Source: Bacteroidota bacterium (GTDB lineage: Bacteria > Bacteroidota > Bacteroidia > Bacteroidales > F082). From it: a stretch of 64,000 nt of DNA. Location: contig JAHIUX010000007.1 in NCBI GenBank assembly GCA_018816765.1, positions 1 through 64,000 of the forward strand. Reading direction: 5' to 3'. The translations under genes were made by a program, and so were the position numbers. Below the pieces are notes generated by a model that did not search any database, had not been told where the DNA came from, and saw only the letters and a program-made list of their open reading frames with translations. This document shows, piece after piece, positions 34,953 to 45,100 of this stretch (the first letter of the stretch is position 1; each line of letters opens with the position of its first letter).

Positions 34953-35927
34953 ATGTCAGTATTAATATATACCGAAAACTGGGATGGTAAGTTCAAGAAA
35001 GTCAGCTTCGAACTTGCCTCATATGCTGCCACTGTGGCAAAAGCCATGCAGCTTCCTGTGATTGCTTTGTCGCTCGGGCCTGTTGATGACAGTGAATTGT
35101 CGAAACTGAGTGCCTACGGTGTTTCACACATCATGAAAAACAGCGACGAACGATTCAATACCCTCGACAACCAGGCCATCGCAAAGGCCATAGCCCTTGC
35201 CGCTGAAAAAGTAAAGGCCACCCTGATTGTGCTGGCACATAACAACCTGGGGAAAGCTGTTGCTCCGCGCCTTGCCGTGCGACAAAAAGCAGGAATGGTT
35301 TCTGCTGTTCACGGACTTCCCTTCAGCTATGATCCCTTCACTGTTAAAAAAATGGTCTTTACCGGAAAAGCCTTTTCTCATGCAGTGATTCATTCTGGCG
35401 TAAAGGTGATCACCCTGGCATCTAACTCCTTTGGCTTGGTTGAGAACAAGGTTGATTTTGCTCCTGAAGCTTTTGAAACCGGACTCGGCGATGCCGATTT
35501 TGTGACCCGCATTGAACAAACCAACAAAATCACCGGAAAAGTATTACTTAACGATGCTGATATCGTGGTTTCGGGCGGACGTGGTATGAAATCGGGCGAC
35601 AACTGGGGACAGCTCGAAGAACTGGCCAATCTCCTTGGTGCCGGCACCGCCTGCTCAAGGCCCGTATCGGATGAAGGCTGGAGGCCTCATAGCGAACATG
35701 TCGGACAAACAGGAAAAATCATTGCACCAAACCTGTACTTTGCATTTGGGATTTCGGGGGCTATCCAACATCTGGGTGGGGTAAGTTCTTCGAAAATCAT
35801 TGTGGCAGTGAACAAAGATCCCGATGCACCGATCTTCGAAGCAGCCGATTATGGCATTGCCGGCGATGTGTTTAAGGTGCTTCCACAGTTCATCGAAGCC
35901 GTAAAAGAAGTCAAGTCGAACGGATAA
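34953..35927 (+). CDS. etfA: Electron transfer flavoprotein subunit alpha
   Basis: A 324-residue EtfA/FixB protein. The FAD-binding C-terminal half contains [20 protein letters not shown] near residue 207, [11 protein letters not shown] near residue 233, [19 protein letters not shown] near residue 250 and QHLGGV close by, in the usual order. It holds the electron-carrying FAD and works with EtfB. The pair probably takes electrons from the acyl-CoA dehydrogenase encoded upstream and hands them to a membrane Fe-S quinone reductase, likely the pair at 39.7-41.9 kb. A strong terminator follows. Confidence 0.95.
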   Translation: MSVLIYTENWDGKFKKVSFELASYAATVAKAMQLPVIALSLGPVDDSELSKLSAYGVSHIMKNSDERFNTLDNQAIAKAIALAAEKVKATLIVLAHNNLGKAVAPRLAVRQKAGMVSAVHGLPFSYDPFTVKKMVFTGKAFSHAVIHSGVKVITLASNSFGLVENKVDFAPEAFETGLGDADFVTRIEQTNKITGKVLLNDADIVVSGGRGMKSGDNWGQLEELANLLGAGTACSRPVSDEGWRPHSEHVGQTGKIIAPNLYFAFGISGAIQHLGGVSSSKIIVAVNKDPDAPIFEAADYGIAGDVFKVLPQFIEAVKEVKSNG

Positions 35928-35982
35928 GCGAGTCAAACACCCCTCACAGGGGATCTTCAGCCAGGACGAAAATCCATTATAC

Positions 35983-36013
35983 AAAACCAGCCGCGCTACC
36001 GGCTGGTTTTTTT
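35983..36013 (+). terminator. Intrinsic terminator after etfA
   Basis: A 9-bp stem (AACCAGCCG with CGGCTGGTT), a six-base loop and seven or more T residues end the etfBA transcript. Confidence 0.88.
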
Positions 36014-36098
36014 GTTTCCAACGGACTGAACACAATTTAGGGTAAACATCGTAGCAGTTTCCGTATTTCACCACAGTTTCGTGACTTAACGGCACATG

Positions 36099-36106
36099 TA
36101 TTTTTG
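36099..36106 (+). promoter_or_regulatory. Promoter box of the lipoprotein gene at 36.1 kb
   Basis: TATTTTTG fits TAnnTTTG exactly and lies 39 bases before the ATG at 36146. TTTCG near 36077 may stand in for the -33 element. Confidence 0.5.
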
Positions 36107-36145
36107 TCCGGTATATGTTAAACACACTGATTTAAAAAACAAACA

Positions 36146-36907
36146 ATGAAAACGAAAATGAAATTTACAGCCTGTCAATACAGCAAAAAAGCCTTGTTTA
36201 CGCTGGGTATCATCAGCCTCACGCTGGTCGCATGCAGCAAGAAGGACGACAACAACAGCAACAACAACAACAATTCGGGCGGCTCTTCCATCCAACTTGG
36301 CGATGGCACCCTGGTTGCCGTCAGGTCCGAAACAATCCAAAGCACCCCTGTGGGCGATATTACCATCACCATTGGCACCGGGGTAGCTGTATTCAGCGCA
36401 GCGGCTGACTACAGTTCCTTTGCCGATGGGGGAGGTGTTACACTCAACGATCAGTCGCTGCAGAAACAATCCAATAATTCGTATGTGTTTACACCTGGTG
36501 TGGCCCTGCCCACAGGCATCGATTTCTCATCGGGCGTTAACTGGTCTGTTGCCGGAAACACCACCACCGGTGTTCCTGCCTTCACCCATTCCGTTAGCGG
36601 TGGATTCCCGGTAGCCGGAAACATAAGCAGTGCCACCGAAATATCTAAAGCCAGCGGATTCACCCTGACCATTTCCAATATCTCCAATGCCGACTCGGTG
36701 TATTTTCTGGTCAATGATGTATTAAAAGCCCTGCCCGGAACAGCCACTTCGGCTACCTTCACAGCGGCTGAACTGAGCGGCCTTAGCAATGGCACCGGAC
36801 TGGTGTCTGTTGCCGCATGGCGATTCACGAATGCCCAATATGGAGGAAAAAACTTCTACTTCGTCAACGAAACAGTAAAGCAGAAAAGCGTGACCATCTC
36901 GAACTAA
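36146..36907 (+). CDS. Secreted lipoprotein of unknown function
   Basis: A 253-residue protein I do not recognise. A signal region ending SLTLVACSKK has a lipobox, followed by an Asp/Asn-rich linker (residues 34-48), typical for surface or periplasmic lipoproteins of this phylum. The rest is rich in Ser, Thr, Gly and Val with short beta strands and no Cys, and looks like a beta-sandwich. It has its own promoter box and a strong terminator, so it is probably a one-gene unit. An Asn-rich linker can favour export to the cell surface, but no clear surface-export signal can be named. Confidence 0.8.
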   Translation: MKTKMKFTACQYSKKALFTLGIISLTLVACSKKDDNNSNNNNNSGGSSIQLGDGTLVAVRSETIQSTPVGDITITIGTGVAVFSAAADYSSFADGGGVTLNDQSLQKQSNNSYVFTPGVALPTGIDFSSGVNWSVAGNTTTGVPAFTHSVSGGFPVAGNISSATEISKASGFTLTISNISNADSVYFLVNDVLKALPGTATSATFTAAELSGLSNGTGLVSVAAWRFTNAQYGGKNFYFVNETVKQKSVTISN

Positions 36908-36946
36908 ACGACTAAAGCAATAACACAACAACCCTCATTGCTTTTC

Positions 36947-36979
36947 AACTGCACGCGCATTTTGCCGTGCAGTTTTTTT
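36947..36979 (+). terminator. Intrinsic terminator after the lipoprotein gene
   Basis: Arms AACTGCACG and CGTGCAGTT (9 bp) with a 10-base loop are followed by a T run. The promoter box of the next gene starts at the end of this T run. Confidence 0.85.
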
Positions 36980-36986
36980 ATATTTG
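36979..36986 (+). promoter_or_regulatory. Candidate promoter box of the transglutaminase-like gene
   Basis: TATATTTG matches TAnnTTTG and abuts the preceding terminator. It lies 67 bases before the ATG at 37054. A TTTG at 36961 is a little close for a -33 element. Confidence 0.45.
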
Positions 36987-37053
36987 TTTCGGTATTGCCA
37001 ATGCTGACACATTCTGGCAGGTTATTTGCTGAATTCCGGATAAAAAAAAGCGA

Positions 37054-38157
37054 ATGAAAAAAAATGGCCTCTTGTTGTTCCTGTTGCTGATCATAAGCGG
37101 GTCATTTGCACAACACCTTCCTGAATGGCAGGAAACGGATAAGCTGATCCTGTCGTTTAACAGTAAACACTTACAAAGCATTGGCCAGCTGAGCCAGCTC
37201 ATCAATGCCAACTTCGATACCGACCGGAACAAAGTAAGGGCAATTTATGTATGGCTGGCCTATAACATCCGTTACGATACCCGCAACAGTGACGGGCTCA
37301 CACGCGAGGAAACCGACCAGGAGATCATTGAAAAGACATTTCAGAATCGCAAAGGCATCTGCGAAGGCTATGCAGGCATCATGGACAGCATTTGCCGGCT
37401 ATCGGGCATTAGGTCCTATGTCATCAGCGGATACACCCGGCAGGACGGAGTAACTGATCCCCTGCCTCACGCCTGGGTTGCCACCAAAGTAGATGGTTAC
37501 TGGTATCTTTCAGACCCGACATGGGGAGCCGGTTCGGTCGAAAACCGACGTTTTGTGCAGGAGTTTGATGCGCGCTATTTTATGGTCCCGCCCCAAACGA
37601 TGATCAAAACCCATATGCCATATGATCCCATCTGGCAGTTTCTAAAATTTCCGGTCAGCCATACAGCCTTTTGCCAGAACCTGTCAGTAAAGGAAAAACC
37701 CGTCAGCGCCTGTGATTTCCAGGACTCTATCAGGCAATTCGAAGCCATGACTTCGGAGCAGCAGTTGCTGAGTGAGATGCGGCGGATTGGCGACACTGAA
37801 CATGGCCCCAGGGCAATTGACATCAGGTTGCACTATCTCCGCGAAGCCCTCAAAGTGTTGAATAACAACAAAGCCATTAACCTCTACAACCTTGCCACCA
37901 ATGCCTACAACAGCGGTGTGGCGCGCTACAACGATTTTGCTGAATTCATGAACAGGCATCAGGAATCAAAATCCTATGCCTTAAGCCTTAAAAAGATATT
38001 GACCGAAGCCAGTGGGTACCTTGACCAGTCGTTGAAAGCCCTTTCACAGATCAATAATCCACCGGTTGAGCTCAGAAGGAATATGTTGCAGCTGCAAAAG
38101 TCAGTGGATCAGCTACAACGCAGAATCAACAATGAACGCGATAAACTAAACGGATAG
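37054..38157 (+). CDS. Secreted transglutaminase-like (papain-fold) protein
   Basis: A 367-residue exported protein with a signal peptide ending SGSFAQ. The transglutaminase-like domain (about 50-170) has its triad in order: Cys in RKGICEGYAGIMD near residue 104, His in LPHAWVATK near residue 138 and Asp in YLSDPTWGAG near residue 152. The C-terminal 170 residues are helical and probably fold as a coiled bundle. Bacterial members act as peptidases or cross-linkers in the periplasm; the substrate here is unknown. The glycosyltransferase gene starts four bases later and is likely coupled. Confidence 0.85.
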   Translation: MKKNGLLLFLLLIISGSFAQHLPEWQETDKLILSFNSKHLQSIGQLSQLINANFDTDRNKVRAIYVWLAYNIRYDTRNSDGLTREETDQEIIEKTFQNRKGICEGYAGIMDSICRLSGIRSYVISGYTRQDGVTDPLPHAWVATKVDGYWYLSDPTWGAGSVENRRFVQEFDARYFMVPPQTMIKTHMPYDPIWQFLKFPVSHTAFCQNLSVKEKPVSACDFQDSIRQFEAMTSEQQLLSEMRRIGDTEHGPRAIDIRLHYLREALKVLNNNKAINLYNLATNAYNSGVARYNDFAEFMNRHQESKSYALSLKKILTEASGYLDQSLKALSQINNPPVELRRNMLQLQKSVDQLQRRINNERDKLNG

Positions 38158-38161
38158 GCCA

Positions 38162-39706
38162 ATGCCCGAATTGTCCACCGACAAATCTTTACCAGCTTCA
38201 GGCTGTACAATGCCAACTGGCAGGTTTCACCAGCTGGTGTTGATTGTAGCGCTGTTCATCTATGTAGTTACGGCTTTTTTCAGCAAAGGCTATTACCACG
38301 CTGACGAGCATTATCAGATCATCGAATTTGCCGGACTTAAAACGGGCACGCACACCGGCGATGACCTTGCCTGGGAGTATAAGGAAAACAGCCGTCAAAC
38401 CATACAGCCGGCCATGGCATATATGATTTTCTCGGTTCTAGAAAAGCTGGGCTTCCGGAATCCTTATACCAAAGCCTTTGTTCTGCGGCTTATTTCGGCA
38501 CTGCTGGCATTGGTTGTCATATCAGGATTTGTCACCACAAGCCTGTATCTTGTCGAGCGGCCCTGGCGAAGGCTTTTTATCCTCTTATCTTATTTTCTGT
38601 GGTTCATACCGGTGATCAATGTGCGCTTTTCATCAGAAACATGGTCTGGTTTTATCGTCGTAATGATGTTTTCACTGATCATGGACCAGGAGGCTTTTTA
38701 CCGCAAACAGGGATTCCTGATGGGTGTGCTGATGGGGCTGGCATTCCTGTTCAGGTTTCAGTCGGCGTTTTTGTCGTTGGCGCTGCTGCTTTGGTTGTGG
38801 CTTTTTGGAAAGATGAAACCGGTGCAGCTCGCCCTGGTCTTAGCAGGCGGATTGAGCATGCTCGGGCTGGGTCTGGTGATCGATACCTGGTTCTATGGCA
38901 AATTGGTGTTCACGCCCTGGACCTACTTCAACGCACAAATCCTTGAAGGCATGGCTGCCGGTTTTGGTGAATCGCCATGGTATTTTTACTTCCGCGAACT
39001 TGTTCTGGCCCCAATCTGGCCCATCGGCCTGCTCATTGTGCTGTGTATAATCGCTTTATCAGCCAGCAAACCCACGTCACCATTGGTGTGGGGCGTACTG
39101 GCTTTCATGCTGGCTCACACCCTGATCAGCCACAAGGAAATCAGGTTTTTCCTGCCGGTTATCAACCTGTTACCCCTCATGATGGTGTTGGCCTGGCAGC
39201 TTTTCTGGCAAAAATTACCGCAGTGGAAAGCCGGCATACCCCGCAATTTGCTGCGTTATGGCACAGCGGCAGTGCTGATACTGGTGAATACGGTAGCTTT
39301 GGTGGCCATGATGCTGAAGCCGGCCGGAACAGGAAGGATGGAGATTACTGCTTATATTGCCAGGAAATATCCGCATCAGCCGGCTCAGCTGCTACACACC
39401 GACTGGAGTTCGCCCTATAACCCCTGGGAAAGTGTGCCGGTTAAGTTTTATCAGCAGGAAAACGTGAATGACGAGCGTTTTGGACCGCTGTCGACGTTGC
39501 ACGACAGCCTGATCGATGCCAGCCGCACTAACCTTTTGGTGGTCAGAAAAGCTGATCTTTCCTCCCGGTCCGGCACATTGAAATTGCAGGAATTCAACGC
39601 GGTAAAGCTTAGGCAAAGTGTGCCCGAATGGATCGTCAGGTTAAACCGCTGTTATGGTGGTCTCGATGAAAATGAGGTGTTGGTGTTGTACCAACTGAAT
39701 AAGTGA
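38162..39706 (+). CDS. GT22-like integral membrane glycosyltransferase
   Basis: A 514-residue polytopic membrane protein. It has the ALG9/PIG-B (GT22) pattern: HADEHYQIIEFAG near residue 43, where the DE pair is the expected catalytic loop, DLAWEYKENSRQTIQPAMAY near residue 64, and SHKEIRFFLPVINLLPL near residue 320. About ten hydrophobic segments follow a short cytoplasmic start, and a soluble C-terminal part of about 120 residues follows the last helix. GT22 enzymes transfer mannose from dolichol-type lipid donors; in bacteria the donor and acceptor are less clear. It is probably cotranscribed with the transglutaminase-like gene. Confidence 0.78.
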   Translation: MPELSTDKSLPASGCTMPTGRFHQLVLIVALFIYVVTAFFSKGYYHADEHYQIIEFAGLKTGTHTGDDLAWEYKENSRQTIQPAMAYMIFSVLEKLGFRNPYTKAFVLRLISALLALVVISGFVTTSLYLVERPWRRLFILLSYFLWFIPVINVRFSSETWSGFIVVMMFSLIMDQEAFYRKQGFLMGVLMGLAFLFRFQSAFLSLALLLWLWLFGKMKPVQLALVLAGGLSMLGLGLVIDTWFYGKLVFTPWTYFNAQILEGMAAGFGESPWYFYFRELVLAPIWPIGLLIVLCIIALSASKPTSPLVWGVLAFMLAHTLISHKEIRFFLPVINLLPLMMVLAWQLFWQKLPQWKAGIPRNLLRYGTAAVLILVNTVALVAMMLKPAGTGRMEITAYIARKYPHQPAQLLHTDWSSPYNPWESVPVKFYQQENVNDERFGPLSTLHDSLIDASRTNLLVVRKADLSSRSGTLKLQEFNAVKLRQSVPEWIVRLNRCYGGLDENEVLVLYQLNK

Positions 39707-39746
39707 GGAAAACGCTTTTCAGTAAAACTTGATTATGGCTGAAAGG

Positions 39747-40544
39747 CTATAAGCCCAGTCCAAGACTCACCAGCTCAGCGATGTCGTAGTTTTTCATCCG
39801 CTCTTCCTGGTTTTTGTATTTGATGCCGTCAGTCATCATCACCATGCAAAACGGGCAGGCGGTTGCAATGATGTCGGCGCCGGTAGCAATGGCTTCTTCG
39901 GTGCGCTCGATAAACACTTCCTTGTTTCCTTTTTCAGCTTCCTTGAACATCTGTCCGCCTCCGGCACCGCAACACAGCCCGAAACTCCGGTTACGTTTCA
40001 TTTCAAGCTTAACCGAAGGAATAGCTCCCAAAACGGCACGTGGCGACTCATACACCTTGTTGGCCCTGCCGAGGTAACAGGGATCGTGAAACACAATTTT
40101 CTTATCAGCAAACAGGCTTGAGTTGACCGTCAGCCTTCCATTGGCGATCATCATTTCGAGCCATTGCGAGTGATGCCATACCTCAAAATTTCCACCGAAA
40201 TCAGGATATTCATTTTTCAAGGTATTGAAATCATGCGGGCAGCAGGTGACAATCTTCTTCACCCCATAGCTATTCAATATTTCAATATTGGTCATGGCCT
40301 GCATCTGGAACAGCATTTCATTACCAGCCCTGCGGGCAACGTCGCCGCTATCTGACTCCTCCACGCCAAGTACCGCATAATCCACTTTAAGAAAACTGAG
40401 GATTTTCACGAATTCGCGGGTAACCTTTTTGTAGCGGTCGTCGAAAGCGCCTGCTGAACCAACCCAGAACAGCCATTCCGGTTTGCGTCCGGCGGCAAAT
40501 TCTTCGGCCAATACAGGGGGTGTAATTTTTATTTTATTTTCCAT
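39747..40544 (-). CDS. CCG-domain Fe-S oxidoreductase subunit (HdrB/GlpC-like)
   Basis: A 265-residue cytoplasmic protein with two CCG-type cysteine blocks, as in HdrB, GlpC and LutA. The first is TCCPHDFNTLKNEYP near residue 100 with HDPCYLGRANKVYESPR near residue 153, the second GLCCGAGGGQMF near residue 188 with TACPFCMVMMTDG near residue 228. These blocks bind noncubane or [4Fe-4S] clusters that move electrons to or from thiols and quinones. It is 32 bases downstream of the membrane Fe-S subunit gene and almost certainly its partner. Together they resemble the DUF224-type ETF:menaquinone oxidoreductase, here split in two. Confidence 0.87.
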   Translation of the reverse strand: MENKIKITPPVLAEEFAAGRKPEWLFWVGSAGAFDDRYKKVTREFVKILSFLKVDYAVLGVEESDSGDVARRAGNEMLFQMQAMTNIEILNSYGVKKIVTCCPHDFNTLKNEYPDFGGNFEVWHHSQWLEMMIANGRLTVNSSLFADKKIVFHDPCYLGRANKVYESPRAVLGAIPSVKLEMKRNRSFGLCCGAGGGQMFKEAEKGNKEVFIERTEEAIATGADIIATACPFCMVMMTDGIKYKNQEERMKNYDIAELVSLGLGL

Positions 40545-40576
40545 GTGATGTTGTTCTGCAAAAGGAATGTATCTGT

Positions 40577-41887
40577 TTATACCTCATTCATAAAGAGCTC
40601 ATCGGCCCACTTTAGCCTGTCCTGCGGCGAAAACTGCCAGGGAGCGCCATTGTTTTCAATATTGCTGAAAACAGTGTTCAGGCCTGCAGGTGCAGCCGAT
40701 TTTTCCAGCACGAGGTAACGGCGCATATCGAGGATAAGCGAAGGCTGGTTGATGTTCACCGGACACTCCTGGGCACAGGCATTACAAAGCGTACAGGCCC
40801 AAAGTTCTTCTTCGCTGATATAGCTGCCAATGAGTGCTTTGCCATCGTCGTATGCTGCACCCTGGCTGACGAGTCCGGGACCTTTCTCTTTCATGCGGGC
40901 GCGCAGGTCCATCATGATTTTACGGGGCGATAGGAGTTTGCCTGTGATATTGGCCGGACAAACGGCAGTGCAGCGCCCGCATTCAGTGCACGACAGCGCA
41001 TTCATATAATTTATCCAGGTCACATCGTTGGCATCGGAAACACCAAATTTTGCCGGAACTTCATCGCTGGCTGCGAAAGCCGTTGCCGGATCAAGCATGA
41101 GCTTCACTTCCCTGGTGATGCTTTCCATATTGTCCACATAGCCCAGCGGACTGATTTTGCTGACGAACACATTGGGCACCGACATAAACACATGAAAATG
41201 CTTTGAGTAAGGCAACACATTCGCGAAGGCGAAAATGAGCAGGATATGTGCCCACCAGTTGAATTCGTGCCAGAAAAAGATGCTGTCCTCATTCATATCA
41301 GCAAACAGGTCGCCAAGGTATTGACTGACCGGATAATAGCCCACCAGTCCCATGTCTTCATTGTGTGACATAATCAGGTAAAAGGTGTTCATTCCCAGCA
41401 GGGTAATCATCAGGATGAGGATGAAACTCAAGGCCAGGTTGGCATCAGCCTTTGAAACCGGTTTCATCTCAGGGCCATAGAACCGCTTCACCTTCAGGAA
41501 AAGCCGGCGGAACAGAAAAACCAGGATGGCAACAACAATGATGGCAGCAAACACATCGCCCGAGCCGATAATTACATTATAAACCGGTCCTAAGATGCCA
41601 AAGATGCGCTCAGTGCCAAACAAGCCATCAATTACCATTTCGATGCTGCCGACCAGGATGACCATGAATCCCCAGAAAACGAGGGCGTGCAGAAATCCCA
41701 TGACCGGATGCCTGAATATTTTTGTCTGACCAATGGCCACTTTTAAGGTGACCATTATCCTGGCCGGAATATCATTCAGCGGGAGTTTTTTGGTAAACCT
41801 GAAATAGTGAAACAGCTTCCGCATGGTCCAGGCAAAAACAGCCAGGGTGATGAGCAGGGCCAATGCAAAGAGTAGTTGTTTAGTCAT
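40577..41887 (-). CDS. Membrane Fe-S subunit, ETF:menaquinone oxidoreductase-like
   Basis: A 436-residue protein with five or six membrane helices in its first 240 residues, similar to NarI-type cytochrome b domains. His residues in FRHPVMGFLHALVFWG near residue 60 and in WWAHILLIFAFANVLPYSKHFH near residues 210-230 could ligate haem b. The C-terminal half binds two [4Fe-4S] clusters through CTECGRCTAVCP near residue 303 and CTLCNACAQECP near residue 368. This layout is known from HdrE/HdrD-like fusions and from ETF:menaquinone oxidoreductases of syntrophic and metal-reducing bacteria. It would reduce menaquinone with electrons from EtfBA. Confidence 0.86.
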   Translation of the reverse strand: MTKQLLFALALLITLAVFAWTMRKLFHYFRFTKKLPLNDIPARIMVTLKVAIGQTKIFRHPVMGFLHALVFWGFMVILVGSIEMVIDGLFGTERIFGILGPVYNVIIGSGDVFAAIIVVAILVFLFRRLFLKVKRFYGPEMKPVSKADANLALSFILILMITLLGMNTFYLIMSHNEDMGLVGYYPVSQYLGDLFADMNEDSIFFWHEFNWWAHILLIFAFANVLPYSKHFHVFMSVPNVFVSKISPLGYVDNMESITREVKLMLDPATAFAASDEVPAKFGVSDANDVTWINYMNALSCTECGRCTAVCPANITGKLLSPRKIMMDLRARMKEKGPGLVSQGAAYDDGKALIGSYISEEELWACTLCNACAQECPVNINQPSLILDMRRYLVLEKSAAPAGLNTVFSNIENNGAPWQFSPQDRLKWADELFMNEV

Positions 41888-41939
41888 AAGCCTGTGTATT
41901 GCGTATTGAGTAGGTGCAATTTTACATTAAATCCGACAA

Positions 41940-41947
41940 CAAAAATA
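41940..41947 (-). promoter_or_regulatory. Promoter box of the membrane Fe-S oxidoreductase operon
   Basis: TATTTTTG on the minus strand matches TAnnTTTG and lies 52 bases before the ATG at 41887. It shares a 234-base divergent region with icmF. Confidence 0.5.
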
Positions 41948-42021
41948 CACCTAAAAGTGTTTTTGTCGAATCAGCAGGCTTTTATCGGGTCAAAAAGTGC
42001 AATATACTACATGGAAAATAT

Positions 42022-42043
42022 TGTTGTTAACTAATTAACAACA
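42022..42043 (+). promoter_or_regulatory. Inverted repeat upstream of icmF (candidate operator)
   Basis: TGTTGTTAA and TTAACAACA are perfect 9-base arms around CTAA. The site lies 14 bases upstream of the -33 TTG of icmF, in the space between the two divergent promoters, so one regulator could control both. Confidence 0.45.
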
Positions 42044-42057
42044 CATTATCATAATAA

Positions 42058-42092
42058 TTGGTCGGTACAAAAATCGGAATCTGCTATCTTTG
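42058..42092 (+). promoter_or_regulatory. Promoter of icmF
   Basis: TTG (42058-42060) and TATCTTTG (42085-42092) are separated by 24 bases, slightly long. The box lies 29 bases before the ATG at 42122. Confidence 0.6.
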
Positions 42093-42121
42093 TTGACCAT
42101 ATACAAGCATAAGCGAAAATC

Positions 42122-45100
42122 ATGACCACAACCATTGCCCCTTACCAACTCAGGAACCATGTACGTATCGTCACCGCAGCCTCTCTCTTCGACGGACACG
42201 ATGCTGCCATCAATGTCATGCGCAGGATCATCCAGGCAAGCGGAGCCGAGGTGATTCACCTGGGCCACAACCGATCGGTAAACGAAATCGTGAATACTGC
42301 CATTCAGGAAGATGTGCAGTCGATCGCCATAACCTCATACCAGGGTGGCCACCTGGAGTATTTCAAGTATATGTATGATTTGCTCAAAGAGGCAGGTTGT
42401 GGACATATTCGTATTTTTGGTGGTGGTGGTGGAGTTATCCTGCCTGATGAAATAGAGGAACTGCAAGCATATGGCATTTGCCGCATCTATTCGCCCGACG
42501 ACGGACGCGCCATGGGATTGCAGGGAATGATCAACGACTTGCTTGCACAGTCCGATTTCCCAACCGGAAAAAGCATCAAACCCGACCTGAAGGCCATTCA
42601 GTCGAAAAACCACAAGGCCCTTGCCCAACTCATTTCTGCAGCCGAAAACTACCCTGATGAGGTGCGGAACTTTATCGACGCACTCCCGGCGAAAACCACC
42701 CGGAAAGCACCAGTGTTGGGAATTACCGGCACAGGCGGGGCCGGAAAATCAAGCATGGTTGACGAGATTGTCAGGCGCTATTTGCATGACCAGCAAGATA
42801 AGACGGTAGCCATCGTGTCGGTTGATCCATCGAAACGCAGAACCGGTGGCGCGCTGCTGGGCGACCGCATCCGCATGAACGCCATCGACAACGACCGCGT
42901 GTTTATGCGCTCACTGGCCACACGCCAATCGAACCTGGCCATGTCGAAATATGTGAAAGATGCTGAAACAATCCTGCAGGCGGCTGGCTACGACCTGGTG
43001 ATTCTTGAAACTTCGGGTATTGGCCAGAGTGATACCGAAATCATCGATCACAGCGACCTTTCACTTTATGTGATGACGCCCGAATATGGCGCAGCAACAC
43101 AGCTCGAAAAAATTGACATGCTCGACTTTGCCGACCTGATTGCCCTGAATAAGTTCGACAAACGGGGTGCAATGGACGCCTTGCGCGACGTGCGCAAACA
43201 ATACCAGCGCAACCACCTGTTGTTTGATCAGCAAATCGACGATATGCCCGTTTATGGCACCATCGCCTCCCAGTTTAACGATCCTGGTGTGAATGCACTG
43301 TACCTGGCCATCCTCGGTAAAATCAAAGAAAAGACGGATACGGCCTTCGATACCTGCATGGAGAAACCGGAGGAGATGTCGGAAAAGATATTTATCATTC
43401 CACCCAAGCGTGTACGCTACCTGTCGGAAATTGCTGAAAATGTAAGAAACTATAACGCGTGGGCCATGGCCCAGAGCCGCATTGCACACAGGCTGCAGAG
43501 CCTGAAGGAGTCGGCCTCCATCATCGAGCAGGCCGGGTTCGGATCGGAAACGCCTGCATTAAACGAACTCATCAAACAGGAGCATCAGCAACTTGATCCT
43601 CAAACGGTAAAGATCATCGACGGATGGTATAAAAAACGCAAAAGATACCAGGACGATGATTATGTGTTTAAGGTGCGCGACAAAGAAATAAAAATTGGCA
43701 CCCATTCGACGAGTTTGTCGCAGCTGAAAATACCCAAGGTAGCCCTCCCGCCTTTCAAATCATGGGGTGAAATTGTGCGCTGGTCGCTGAGGGAAAATGT
43801 GCCGGGCGAGTTTCCTTTCGCTGCCGGGGTGTTTCCTTTCAAACGTGAGGAAGAAGACCCGACCCGCATGTTTGCCGGCGAAGGAGGCCCTGAACGCACC
43901 AACAGGCGCTTTCACTATGTGTCGCTCGGCATGCCTGCGCTACGGCTTTCAACAGCCTTCGATTCGGTGACCCTCTATGGAGAAGATCCTGACCGCCGCC
44001 CCGATATTTACGGAAAAATTGGCAATGCCGGCGTTTCCATCGCCTGCCTCGATGATGCCAAGAAACTCTATTCGGGATTCAACCTCGCTGACCCGAAAAC
44101 CAGTGTCAGCATGACCATCAACGGGCCTGCACCGACGCTGGTGGGCTTTTTCCTGAATGCTGCCATCGACCAACAGTGCGAAATATATATCAAATCGCAC
44201 GGACTCGAAAACGAAGTCAATGCACTGATTGATGCCATTTATACGCAAAAAGGCACCAAAAGGCCTTCCTATCAGGGACCACTGCCTGAAGGAAACGACG
44301 GGCTGGGCCTTTTCTTGCTAGGGGTGACCGGTGATATGGTCCTTCCGCGTGAGCTGTATGAAAAAATCAAGGCCGACACCATTTGCCGCGTGCGTGGAAC
44401 CGTGCAGGCTGATATCCTGAAAGAAGATCAGGCGCAGAATACCTGCATTTTCTCTACTGATTTTTCGTTGAAGCTGATGGGCGATGTGCAGGAATACTTC
44501 ATCAAAAACAACATCCAGAATTTTTATTCGGTGTCGATTTCAGGCTACCATATCGCCGAGGCCGGAGCAAATCCGATCACACAGCTGGCGTTTACGCTGG
44601 CCAATGGTTTCACCTATGTTGAGTATTACCTGTCGCGCGGGATGCACATCAACGATTTTGCTCCAAACCTGTCGTTCTTCTTCTCCAATGGCATCGATCC
44701 GGAGTTTGCCGTCATCGGACGCGTAGCCCGGCTGATCTGGGCCAAGGCCATGAAAAATAAGTATGGTGCCAACGAAAGGGCACAGAAACTGAAATATCAC
44801 ATCCAGACTTCGGGCAGGTCGCTGCATGCGCAGGAAATCGACTTCAACGACATCAGGACCACGCTTCAGGCCTTGTATGCCATCTACGACAACTGCAACT
44901 CACTGCATACCAATGCCTACGACGAAGCCATCACCACGCCCACCGAGGAATCCGTACGAAGGGCCATGGCCATACAGATGATCATCAACCATGAGCTGGG
45001 CATGGCGAAGAACCAAAATCCGCTTCAGGGTTCCTTTATCATCGAAGAACTGACCGAGCTCGTTGAAGAAGCCGTGATGGCCGAATTCGACCGGATCACG

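Noticed and set aside
36237-36290. Asn/Asp/Ser-codon repeat considered as a tandem repeat or phase-variation tract
   Set aside because: It is a low-complexity linker common after lipoboxes; the repeats are imperfect and in frame.
42093-42121. Cobalamin riboswitch before icmF
   Set aside because: The leader after the promoter box is under 30 bases, too short for a B12 riboswitch.
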